Part shown: positions 53,933 through 64,000 of the stretch, in pieces
Layout: each line of letters starts with the position of its first letter
Numbering within the stretch: position 1 is the first letter of the stretch
Assembly: GCA_015179125.1 (NCBI GenBank)
Contig: WHVA01000038.1
Span: forward strand, 1-64,000
Direction: 5' to 3'
Length of the DNA stretch: 64,000 nucleotides
From: Gautieria morchelliformis
Lineage: Eukaryota; Basidiomycota; Agaricomycetes; Gomphales; Gomphaceae
Program-made: the position numbers and the translations under genes
The notes under the pieces: model-generated
What the model was told of the DNA's origin: nothing
The model's input: the letters and a program-made list of their open reading frames with translations, nothing else
The model's database searches: none

Positions 53933-56203
53933 GCCAAGATCCGGCCGCGCGGGCGCCTGTCACGCAGAGTAATGAGCTGCAGCGTGACTAGCCCCTGTTT
54001 CTCCCACCAGCCCCCTGCCACTGGCATAGTAGAATTAAGGACTAAACACCAAATAGGGTTATATGAAATGTAAATCACCCAAAATCCCAGCAAAACAGAG
54101 GTCTCAGGAGTGCATGAAGGCTCTCCAGTGCTAAATTACACGTTGTGCATGGTCATTTTACATGATCTTCGCGACCCCACACGTCCCAAGAAAGATTCAG
54201 TATTTACTAACAACTCTAGCTACAGAGTTCATTAACTCGGGCCCTCATGGCCGGCTTCGACCCAAATTTTCAAACTCTGGTTATTTTCAAACTCCAGGCA
54301 TGTGATTGTATTGATGAGTGTGGCATGATGGATGATCGCCGCGTGATCCTGATCGTGTGGCGTAATTGCATGTGGGTGACCTGATCGTGATTGGTTGGCA
54401 CGTGCCTGATCAGGGTCGAGATGCGTCACACGTGTCATTGTGGCTCCCGTGCGTAAGTGGCGATTCTCAATGGCCGTCTATTGCTAGAGCCTTTCCATTG
54501 ACTCTAGAGTATATCTGTCCTGAGACTCTCTGTCCACCTTCCATTGTTGTTCCTTCTTCCCACTGTCCGGCCCCTGGTAGTGTGCATGTGCGTGCCTGAG
54601 TTGGTACCGTCTGCCTCTTGGCACTGCACCTTTCCTGTTGTTCCCTCGTTCTCGTTGCTTTCCTGTCTCTCTCCATGCCGCTTGCCATTCTGCCTCCCGT
54701 TGCATCACGCAACTCCTCTCAATATACGCACTACTCTCGTCTTCACCCACTCCTCCACCACACGACATCATCACATCTCCCTGTCGAACGCAAGACCCCA
54801 TGCACAGTCTACACCATGTGTCGGGCTTGTCGTAGTGTTTCTTGATTGTCGTGTTGCTTCAGGTGGGGTGTCCTCCCTTCCCATATTCGCGTCCCAAAGC
54901 TATCTCGCATTCTTGCCTAACAGCCTTGTCAGGTCGGGTGTGGCGTAGTATGGAATTCTGCAGTGTGCCCTTTGCTGGCAACCTCTCACGTGTCAATGGC
55001 CAGCGGCGGAGTACAAAATCCCACCCGCACTCTCCAAACCTCCCGTCCTGGTATCCAGCTCGATGGCATTAACGGCTGCTTCACGTCCGCCTGTCTTTTG
55101 TCAGCATAAAAGTCTAGGCCCCAGCTTGGCGTTGAGGGGAGTTAAATGGTGCTTCTGGGTGTCGGTGGGGCTAGAGGATGTGATGCAGGCCACGGTGAGA
55201 GAATGAAATGACACGGGGTTAGGACAATATGAGGCAATGAGCAGCAGGACGGCTCAGATGGACGAGCGCCCATGCTCGTACCTGCATGGACTCTGATACA
55301 AGGTAGAAGGTAGAATGGGTGGGACCATGAGATGAGAGGACAACAGGATGAGAATGAGATGGAAGGATGAGATAACGACATGGGACGATGGAACGGTAAG
55401 ACAATGCCATGCACGAACAATGAAGGAGGACAAACCTCTGGTCAATGAGTCGACCCTGAGCCAATTCAGCCCACACTCATCCTACCCCACCCGGCATGAG
55501 TCTGAGGTATGCAGCTGTGGCGTGGTTAGTGTTGAGCGTAAACAGTTTGCATTCGACACATGCTTGGAGGGAGGCCTTCAGTGAGGCGAATGCCTTATGT
55601 TTGAAGTGTTCCACCCTCCTGCATATTCTTGAATTGACCCTCGTCCATGGTCCGTTCTGGTCAACGTAGGCTAAGCATTGACCGAAGGAATGATGGGGAA
55701 AACCAGAAAATGCCTCGACACCTATGTCCAAGACAGAATCATTCTTGAAAGGCAGGACAATGCAATCTACCGTTGAGTTACCGAAGCCAACCGACCAGCC
55801 CACTCTCCGTCGGCTGGTCTCGTCGCTCACGACCCTGCCAACACACGTTCCCAGCCTCACCTCTGCCAGCCCCGCCTCTTCCAGCCCGCCTCATTCCGTT
55901 GAGCCCATCCTTCCACCGACGATGCTCATGGCCCTACCACCTCTCCCATATTCCCCGTCCCTGCCCTGAGCAGATTGCCTTTATCAAGCTCTGCACCTCC
56001 TCACCCGCTGTCCCCGCACCTGAACCTGCATACCCATCCAGCTCTCGGCTTAGATACCCCCGCCCAACAAGGTAGCTGGGCCCTCTCCGCTCAAGCAAGG
56101 CTATGGGTGGTGTCATTTAATCCTAGAGCCGCAGCAGCAAATTCTCATTAACTGTCGATACCAAAGATTCGCTTGTGACTGAGACAAGGTCAGACGGTGG
56201 CAC
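53933..56203. other. long stretch without recognised genes; one 127-codon ORF
   Basis: No transposon or host motif that I can name. A minus-strand ORF at 55477-55860 is open for 127 codons (KNDSVLDIGVEAFSGFPHH, ENQNGP-like and VEHFKHKAFASLKASLQ segments). The plus strand over the same region also reads long, with three stops. Which strand was coding is unclear. At 54300-54430 TGATCG-type words recur. Composition is otherwise ordinary. Confidence 0.35.
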
Positions 56204-56716
56204 ATGCTCCTCTTTGTGGGGTATAAAAGCGCTCCGCAGGGGGGTCAGGACAGTAGCAATGCCCTCAGCACTGTTCACACAATGAGCCCGGGATCAGCAC
56301 CAAAAAAAGAAAGAAAGACTGCCGCAGCGCTGCTGGTTCCACAAAACGGCACCGAACCCACTTTTAAAGACCCCGTCCCTGTCTCTCCTTCACCGACCGC
56401 TCCATCACCACCGCGCCTCCTGGGTCCGCCTCCGTCACTTCGACCGGGCCCTCCCCACAATGGTCAGCAGTCCCAGCCTAAAACGGCTCCGCTCTGCGCC
56501 TGTGCTGCCGTCTGGCGCCTGCTCCGTATACCCCACGGCGCGCCCCAAGGTGGGTGCGGGGGAGGAGGCAGGGGCTCACACCCGCACCGTGCATCTTGCT
56601 GGCCCTTTAACCCTGAGCCGGGTTCCGGGGCTGCTCAAGGCACTGATCCGAGATGGAGCGCAGGAGGCGCTCCATCGTTCCTGAATATATGTAGTCGCTC
56701 CACAATAGTGTCATGA
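56204..56716 (+). other. Pro-rich ORF with TATA box, unrecognised
   Basis: 170 codons. A TATAAAA box at 56222-56228 lies 54 nt before an in-frame ATG at 56282-56284 (MSPGSAPKKERKTAAALL), which would be a better start than the one at 56204. The product is rich in Pro and Ser, with a basic KKERK patch, then GGCGGGGRG. It stops inside the family E LTR that begins at 56709. It could be a truncated 5' exon or a Gag-like N-terminus. Confidence in coding is low. Confidence 0.3.
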
Positions 56717-57639
56717 CGTGTTTATCTCTCATACTCAGAAGCTCAATTTTCCTATTTTCTCACCCCACCTTCGTGTTCGTTCCGATCACCATTGTTATGT
56801 TTGGTAACCAACTCTCGCTGTTCGCGCCAACTACCATAGCCGCGCCGCCAAAATGCACAATCGACGTCCTGGGACTGATTCGGCAGTCATCACTGGGCCT
56901 ACCACCTCCTCTGCTCGACCCTCTTCTGATGGTGTTCGAATAGTTGGGTTGCCATGACCTGTGCATTTCCTACCCCCATTTTCCCTTTCGCTACTCCTCC
57001 TCAGTGTTCGCTCGGTTTCTCCCTCCGCCTCGACCTCTCCTCCCCTATGTCACCCCTTTTTGCCCTTCCTTGCATTTCGCTGAACGGATATTCGCTGCTC
57101 GCATCATTCGCCAGCAGGCACACCATCAAAAACACGATCGATACCATTCACCCGGCATGATGGTTCATCATTAACCCCATCGTCTTCTTAATCCAACCCC
57201 ATTGGGCATTCGTATGGTCAAAGCATGTTCGCAGGACACACCCTCCATAGGCCGTGCGGAATCAACCCAGTAGACCAAGAGTCCGTGCAGGGTAGCATGT
57301 ATGCGGGTCCCAAGACATGGTTTTGTCCATAAGTGCCTTCGCCACCTTTACTCTCCGTCGTTTCATATTTTCCCTCTTCTCGCATTCTATTGTATGTTTA
57401 TTTCATCTATGTTGTATCATGGCTGCGCACCCCTATCCAACCCCGACTTGTGACGGTCTCTTTCCTATTCGCTGTTACCTTACGAGCATTCAATATAAGT
57501 AGTTTACATTCGCATGTATATTCCCCAGTTCAATTATCATACGTCGTCCATCTTGTGCAAACTTGACCTCGCTGTGATCATCGTCTTAAGCCTCTCCTTG
57601 AAGATTTCTATCTTCGACCAGCCAAGGACTTAGGCATCA
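56709..57639 (+). repeat. family E solo LTR, copy 2 (about 931 bp)
   Basis: Plus-strand counterpart of 8191-9078, with the same start (TGTCATGACGTGTTTAT) and end (GACTTAGGCATCA), and the same internal duplication (units near 56860 and 57130). The right half, from CCTATCCAACCC to CATCGTCTTAAGCC, is the best conserved part. No target duplication is evident. Confidence 0.7.
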
Positions 57640-59247
57640 CTGGTGAGTTCTCATACTTCATCTTCGTTACCTTAGCCTTCAAACTACTTTCTGTGCTGTT
57701 GGCGAAGGGCTCCGAAGGAGCACCTTCGCCAGCGAAGGGACCGTCGAAACTTAGACAGCCCTTCCGCGATATCTTGCACATTACATCATCAAGTGCTGTG
57801 AGCTATTCCGCTACGACTGTAGATAGGGCGAGCCCCGTTTGGGCAACCCCTTTGTTTCGTGAACACTCATCGGTTCACTTATTCGCCAAACGGCATACTT
57901 ATTCGCACAAGTTATTTGGGCATTCGTTGTGTTCACTAATACACGATATTCATGCCTAAAAACCAATCTTGACAAATAGTATAGAAAGCTCCAAGGCGCT
58001 AGTACCTAAATGATCAGATAGGTACATAGCCCAGCACTGGTGCACATATCATGCACCAGTGGCACCTGCTTGCTCCACCAGCATCTTTCATAGCATAGCT
58101 TCGTTCCAAGGTAGTTAAATAGCTAGGAAACAGAATATTAGGCAGTAAGAAACTCCATTTGTGCTATTGTAGCTGGCTGTATTGAAGCCACAGTTCTCGT
58201 CGTATCAGCCCCAGACTCACTTCAGCCCTTAATTGGCGCTTGAAGATGTTTCTCCTTCCTTCCCTTGACCCCTCACTCTATATATACGCAGTAGCATGCG
58301 CGCCGTGCCGTGACTTACAACAATTTGTTTGTAATGTGTCACCCATGTGTAGCATATCCCCAAGGGCCCCAAAGTGAAGCAAGCAGAGGCTATTATTTAT
58401 CATTAACTTTTAGAAAACTCAGGGACATGTATCAATCTCTACTTTGTGACATATACAGACATAAATAAAATAGTAAAGGAAGCCATATTTAAGGAGCTGC
58501 TGTCATTAATTTTAGCAAAGTCAGGATTATCTATGTTCCAAAAGATGTCAAAAAAATGTCCAGTACTTTGAAGCTGAAGTTGTTATTACATAAGATTATA
58601 TTAAGGTTAAATTATATTAAATTAAGGGTGAAATTAAATTATGGTTTCAACACCTCCATAATCATTAGAATTATATTAAAATACAGCCCAAAATTTAATT
58701 TAATCTTAATTGGACAGCCCTACATAAGTGGCCTATACCCTATATACTGTGTCATGTACAGTGCGGACAGTATCTATCCACAGAGAATAGTATATATTTC
58801 ACACATAATTATGCCTAGCTATCTACCATTTTAGTGTCCTAATGCTTTTCCTGATCTGGCAGGACAGACTGTCCAAGACAGACTATTGGAGGGTAGCTGT
58901 GTATAAGCTATGGGAACTCAAACCACTATGATAGCAGGGGATGCAAGATCCATGTGTCAATGAGTGCCTGCCCTGGGAAACTCACATGGCCTTTGTGCAT
59001 TGCATCCACGAAGTCCCATGCTCAAATTGGCTGAGATCAAGTTTTGTGGACCCCTTCGCAATAACAGCAGTATTTGCCGGCCGCCACAAACCTAACTGAG
59101 ACCAGGGTGGAACCCAGAATAAAGGTTTTGAGGGGAAGTTGAGTAACCAGCCATTTTGTAGCTGTGAGTCATTTCGAAACCCAGTCCACTTGGCTGTTCA
59201 AAGAATATCAGTATATTCTGCCATGTTCAGACAAATCAAGGTGACAG
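57640..59247. other. no gene recognised; AT-rich tract 58400-58830
   Basis: 57640-57960 has repeated CGAAGG / TTCGCC words and may be a further part of the family E element. 58400-58830 is very AT-rich with imperfect inverted segments (AAATTAAGGG near 58617 and TTTAATTTAATCTTAA near 58694), possibly a small decayed MITE. The 92-codon ORF there is composition-driven. Confidence 0.4.
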
Positions 59248-60060
59248 CTACTGACTACCTTCTTGACATACAAGGGGTCCCAAACCCATGGTGGGGGCTT
59301 CCGCATTCCACACACGGATTGTCTTATCAAGAGACCCGGAGATGATGCGCGGGCCGTTGTGCGAGAACACCACCGACAAGACGGCGGCGGTGTGGCCTTC
59401 AAATGGTTCTGAAATGACCTCCCCGGTGTCTGCATTCCACACACGGATTGTCTTGTCAACAGACCCGGAGACAATACGCTTGCCATCATGTGAGAATGCC
59501 ACCGACAAGACGGCGGCGGTGTGGCGTCGAATGGTGCTGAAATGACCTCCCCGGTGTCTGCATTCCACACATGGATGGTCTTGTCATAAGACCCGGAGAC
59601 GATGCGCTTGCCATCGTGCGAGAATGCCACCGACGTGATGTAGTTGGTGTAGCCTTCTAATGGTGCTAAAATGACCGCCCTGGTGTCAGCATTCCACACA
59701 CGGATCGTGTTGTCATCAGACCTGGAGATGATGCACATGCCATCATGCGAGAACGCCACCGACGTGACGTAGTCGGTGTGGCCTTCAAATGGTGCTGAAA
59801 TGACCTCCCCGGTGTCTGCATCCCACACACGGATCGTCTTGTCATGAGACCGAGAGACGATGCGCTTGCCGTCGTGTGAGAACGCCACCGACGTGACGGA
59901 GTCAGTGTGGCCTTTGAGTGGTGCTGAAATGACCTCCCCAGTGTCTGCATTCCACACACGGATCGTGTTGTCACAAGACCCGGAGACGATGCACTTGCCG
60001 TCATGCGAGAACATCACCGATGTGACCCAGTGGGTGTGGCCTACCAGAACAGTTTGAATA
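59248..60060 (-). repeat. array of six WD40 repeats in the NLR pseudogene
   Basis: Six units of about 129 bp, each with a GHT...[15 protein letters not shown] and [14 protein letters not shown] pattern. Units 1-4 are in the NACHT frame. Units 5 and 6 read correctly only in the next frame (59568-59248). High nucleotide similarity between units is typical of fungal NLR sensor arrays that evolve by unit exchange. Confidence 0.9.
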
Positions 60061-63000
60061 GGTATCCACATCGTCGCTTTCCTGGTCTTGATGCGGAGTA
60101 GTCGTGGAAATCGTGGTAGGTAAGTCTCACATAGTTTGGACCTTTCAGGTGAAAATGGGAGTGCCGACAAATAGAGATGGAGAGCACTCTGAGAGATTAC
60201 ACTCCCAAATGCATGTAAAAAATTGCAGGTATCTGCTACGAATGCTGTAATGTCATTATCCTGAAGTTCATTAGACTCATGTCGGAGCTCATAACAACTC
60301 GGGCACTCCATTATTGACGAGAGCGCTGCTGATGCATTGGATAACTTCTTGATCAAACTCAAAACTTCTACCCAGTAGAGTAGATTAGTCTCAAAAAACT
60401 CCATGGCCTTTGCACCGAATTCCGGCGTAAAGGTGGTGGCGTGAACATGGTCTGCCCAAAATCGGCAAGAGTAGGAAAGCTGGGAGGATATATTGTTCTT
60501 GGTCGGTGTCTCCAAGTCGACAACGTCGTCATTGCGCAGATGGGAAGTTTCAAGCTGACAAATGTTGAAACAAAGTTCATCCTTCATCACGTGCAAGGAT
60601 GAGCGCACAAGGCCGTCATGGTGTAAAGATGTGTGGATGTAATATGATCCACTCCGGTTGCGATCTGTCAAGAAGTCACAAAACGACGTGTGCAGCAGAC
60701 TGATCGGGTCACATTCTTGAGTAGGAAGGCTCAAAAGAGCGCCCATGGGTCCAACTATATCACCAACCTCAGTACCAAACTCATCTTCGTTGCATAGCTT
60801 CTGTAGGGCAGACATTGAGAGGGGTTCTTTGGCAGTCAACATGCAGCCCATCACTAAGCGAAAGCGATCCTTGACATCGTCCATCAAGTCGCTGCTATCC
60901 CCGAATATCTGTGTGAGGATACCGAGATACAGGTTATCCATCGCACAGAGGTTCTTGTCTAAAACCTCCTCCAGTTGCTTAACAGGATTGTGACCACGCT
61001 TCCCATCTCCTTTGACAAAACACCAAGCAGTGGATGCCCATTGAAAGTGACCTTCGGATTTCTCGACTAATAATCGACACCAATCTTTGTTCGGCCATTT
61101 CTTCTCGAGGCCCTTAATGTCACATAATTGGTCTTCCACAAAGTGTGTGACGGCTTGGGCGGGGTTCGGGTCAATATCTTTTGAGGACCTGGAAAGGACA
61201 TGCGTCTTCCCCAGAAGGGCCTCCAGGATGTCATCTTCGGCGCAGGAAGTGATTAGAACACGGAGATTGGACGGCAGTTCCGCAGCTTCGTTGCCAAGAA
61301 CAGACAAGAGAGCCCGGCGAGACTCCAGATCTCCGCTCTCATCTAATGCATCAATGACGATCACTGTCAGTCCGACGGTGGTGAAGTCCTTGGCAGGATT
61401 GAGAATGAACCTCTTGAACTGCTCGCTAGGCACAAATGTGGTCCGAAGTTCTGGATTGTCACGAATCACTTCCAATAAAGATGCCTTGCGTTCAGGATCC
61501 AGATCAGCCAGACCGCAAGCAATTGTGCTAAAGAGATTACTCGGGAAGCATTCTGCCTGGCGAGCACAGTCAAAACAATAGGACGATCCAAGATGTTTGA
61601 GCATGTCAAATCGTTTAGCGACCTCATGAGCTATCGCAGACTTGCTGGCAACCGCAACGTCATTCAATAAAAATATCCGGGGGGGATGGTCACTATCCTG
61701 GTGGACCCACTCCCATATCTCCACAATAACCTTCTCCCGAGTACCCGGTAGACATCCTTTATTAGGATCAAAACCAGCTCCATTTGCGTAGGGCATGTCA
61801 TTAAGTTGAACTTCCCCAGCTGGTTGCAAAGTGTATTAGCCTGGGCAAAGGCCACAAAATCAGAAAACTCGCCAATTTCCCCGACAACATTCAGAACACG
61901 TAGTCCAGTGATTTAAACACTTTGTACAACGCTTTCAACACGTTGTACCATGATTTCAGTATGAATCATGCCAAGTCATTGCAACTCCAACTTGAGTGTG
62001 TCGAAAGATTCCTGGTATTGTTTGACCTTGCTGTCAACATCCGACACTAGATTTTCCGTGGTTCTTTTCCCTGAATGATGGTAATCACCTATGACTCCCT
62101 GACAGTGGGTCCAACATACAAAAGCCCTCTGTTTTTACGTAGGCGTGGACAAAGTAGCTGCACTCTAACGTCTGTTGCACCAAGGCTAAGATAATTGGCT
62201 TCTGCGATTCAATTTTCTCCAATGGCTCTGCCAGTTGGATGAATGCATATGTGCCCTCAATAATCTTCGCAAGACCATGGATGCTATCGTTCCGGTCCAT
62301 CTGATCAATGATCGTCTAAATAGAGTCAACCCCAGATGTCAGCTATATCTATCCAACTGGTGGATGTCAGACATACCTTGTGTGCAAGAGACAGGATAGA
62401 CCATGCCGCTTTCGCATAAGGATGGATCTAGAATCAAAGCACGCCGTGTCAATCAGATGACCTGGGAGACCCCCAGCGTTTGAACTATACCTCTGAGGCC
62501 TTATCTACGATCTTGGTAAACAGCCTGATATTGTCCAAGAGGGAGCCCCAAGCCAACATTATCAAGATGGAAGTATTGGTGATGGATGTGTCGCCGTCGA
62601 CCACATTCCCTGGACCAATAGGCAGGGACGGCGTGGGGTTCATATTATCAACGGCGGCTGTCACTTCGTTGACTGTTTTTCTCAACTCGGGCTCCTGCAC
62701 TTCATCGGACGTCTTGAAAGAGGTGATAGTGACCTCTACGACAGTCTGAACCTCGTGCATGTTCCCTGCCTTATCGGATTTGTGCAGAGTGCGAGGAACG
62801 GCTTCTGTGTTCAATGATTAGGTGTGCACTCAATCGTCGAGCGACGAGGGCTGACCTCCTATTGCTCCCTCTGCAACCAGTATCTCAATCCTCTCCTTTG
62901 CAAAGCCGATGCATTCATCACATGTAAAGATACAACGCCCGTAGACTTTGATGTGTAATACGGAGGACCCATGCAAGTCTTTTCTGGGCATGGATTGAAG

Positions 63001-63120
63001 TCGCGTGAAGATAATAACACTGGAATTAAACGCACAAATAGAGTGTGATTCAGCCTTCCTGTAAGTTCTTGTAGATTTTTGGCTTATGTTGCTCCAGAAA
63101 GTGGTGCATGTGGGGAGCAT
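59248..63120 (-). pseudogene. C2-NACHT-WD40 NLR-like gene, probably inactivated
   Basis: NLR-type signal proteins with a NACHT NTPase and WD40 sensor are used by fungi in self/non-self recognition. Exons on the minus strand: 63120-62833 ends in what looks like a C2-domain strand (VLHIKVYGRCIFTCDECIGFAKERI). About 62811-62485 has NPTPSLPIGPGNVVDGDTS and DNIRLFTKIVDKASE. A short exon HPYAKAAWSILSLAHK (about 62440-62390) is followed by 62300-62085 (the YAFIQLAEPLEKIES region). A stretch to 61830 contains in-frame TGA and TAA codons. The NACHT block (61800-60070) has an intact Walker B-like VIVIDALDESGD, but the P-loop reads DVAVASKS where GVAGSGKS is expected. WD40 repeats fill 60060-59248. A one-base deletion near 59527 shifts the frame in the fifth repeat. 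Confidence 0.8.
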
Positions 63121-63694
63121 TACACAATAATGTGCCTTTCACCATTACTCACCATGGATTGATACAACTGTGGTGTCAACCTAGTGCATGTGTTGGGGAG
63201 GCACAGCACAGGAATATGTATAGTGAGTGCATCACGGCGGTGTCACACATGGTCTATTTTTACTACGATCTATTTCATTTGCCTTGAAATCTTTGCTTAG
63301 TTGATTTTATTCTCGGACTTAGTAGTGACTATGAGTTGGGCCCTGTTCCTGTCCCACTTGCATGTGCCTTGATGATGTGCCCCCCATTCTTGTCTTTTGT
63401 CCACTCCACCCATGTCTGTCTACCTGAAAATTTGTATGCAGCAGTGCTCATTTAAGGAACCCTGCTCCCAACCTGAATACATTACACAAGAGATGACTCC
63501 TCTGTCCATTTCAACAACTTGCAAGACTTTGGATTGATATTGCACAACGTCCATGCTCAGCACCACAAACTGCCCCCTTGGCGCTTCAAAGCAACCACTG
63601 CATGGAGTTTGGCACCTGCAGCGCAGCTCACATCTGGTGCCTCTTCATGGGCCTTGCCACGTGGATCGCCATCCATCGACTCTCTCCTCCATTA
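63121..63694. other. upstream of the NLR pseudogene, nothing recognised
   Basis: No ORF with recognisable motifs. If the NLR gene had a promoter in this window it would lie here on the minus strand, but I see no clear TATA box. Confidence 0.4.
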
Positions 63695-64000
63695 TGTCAT
63701 GACGCGTTTATTTCCTATACCCAGGCACTCTGTCATCCCATTCCTCACTCCACCTCTATGTTTGCTTCAATCACCCTTCGCCAAGTTTGGCGATTTGTCT
63801 TCGCTGTTCGCGTCATTCGCCATAGCCGCACCATCAAAGAACGATCGACGTCCTTTGACCAGCTTGGTGGTTCATCACTGGCCCTATCACCTCCTCGGAT
63901 CAACCCCCTTTTGATGTTCCTATGGTCGGATTGTCACAACTCATGTACTTCTTGCACCCAGCTATCCCCGTTTCCCCTTTCACCACTCCTCCTCCATGTT
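63695..64000 (+). repeat. family E LTR, copy 3 (runs off the window)
   Basis: Begins TGTCATGACGCGTTTATTTCC and follows copies 1 and 2 through the first duplicated unit (GTTCATCACTGGCCCTATCACC near 63870). It then restarts the unit with CACCCAGCTATCCCC before the window ends. Whether an internal region follows cannot be seen. Confidence 0.7.

Noticed and set aside
55477-55860. 127-codon ORF as a reverse transcriptase fragment
   Set aside because: No YXDD or other polymerase motif could be found; left as unassigned.
58556-58834. 92-codon ORF rich in Ile, Leu, Lys and Tyr
   Set aside because: Driven by AT-rich composition with inverted repeats; no recognisable motif.
61827-61829. Start of the 873-codon NACHT frame taken as a gene start
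   Set aside because: The codon is TTG, homologous upstream exons exist (62085-63120), and the family has a long N-terminal region, so this is only where a decayed stretch ends.

Overview
The window is nuclear DNA of a filamentous fungus, most likely a mushroom-forming basidiomycete (Agaricomycetes). The evidence is short GT-AG introns of about 45-80 nt, a NACHT-WD40 gene of the type expanded in these fungi, and their characteristic families of Copia, Gypsy, hAT and pogo-like elements. I saw no rRNA, tRNA or CRISPR array, and no clearly functional host gene. The window is a stack of transposable elements built over decayed host genes.

Layout. 1-5594: full-length Copia-A1 (minus strand, identical 498-bp LTRs, target duplication GCAAA). 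5840-7569: 5' half of a BED-finger hAT transposon. 8191-9078: solo LTR of family E, followed by AT-rich DNA. 10163-10942: Gypsy-D integrase remnant. 12396-20781: a pile of Gypsy-C, Copia-C and Gypsy-A remnants. 20860-31040: Copia-B, interrupted by a second, coding-intact Copia-A copy (A2, 25614-30869). 33030-38278: a short-chain dehydrogenase (SDR) pseudogene split by a complete hAT transposon (hAT-2, 33718-38183) that has matching 13-bp terminal repeats, an 8-bp target duplication and a transposase I can read as 14 in-frame exons. 39651-44099: complete but decayed Copia-D1 with 114-bp LTRs. 44311-50236: a Copia-D2 5' fragment fused to Gypsy-B, with a solo LTR of family F inside the Copia part. 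50262-53932: a pogo-type transposase pseudogene interrupted by a second F solo LTR and a Helitron-like terminus. 56709-57639 and 63695-64000: two more family E LTRs. 59248-63120: a C2-NACHT-WD40 gene that looks inactivated.

Relative ages can be read from the nesting. Copia-A2 lies inside the Copia-B RNase H region, the F solo LTRs lie inside Copia-D2 gag and the pogo transposase, and hAT-2 lies in the SDR nucleotide-binding motif. Copia-A1, Copia-A2 and hAT-2 are the youngest insertions. Copia-A2 and hAT-2 are the only two elements whose coding regions look intact, so they are the candidates for present activity.

Element names (A1, B, D and so on) are local labels. All family calls come from reading motifs by eye; no database search was run.
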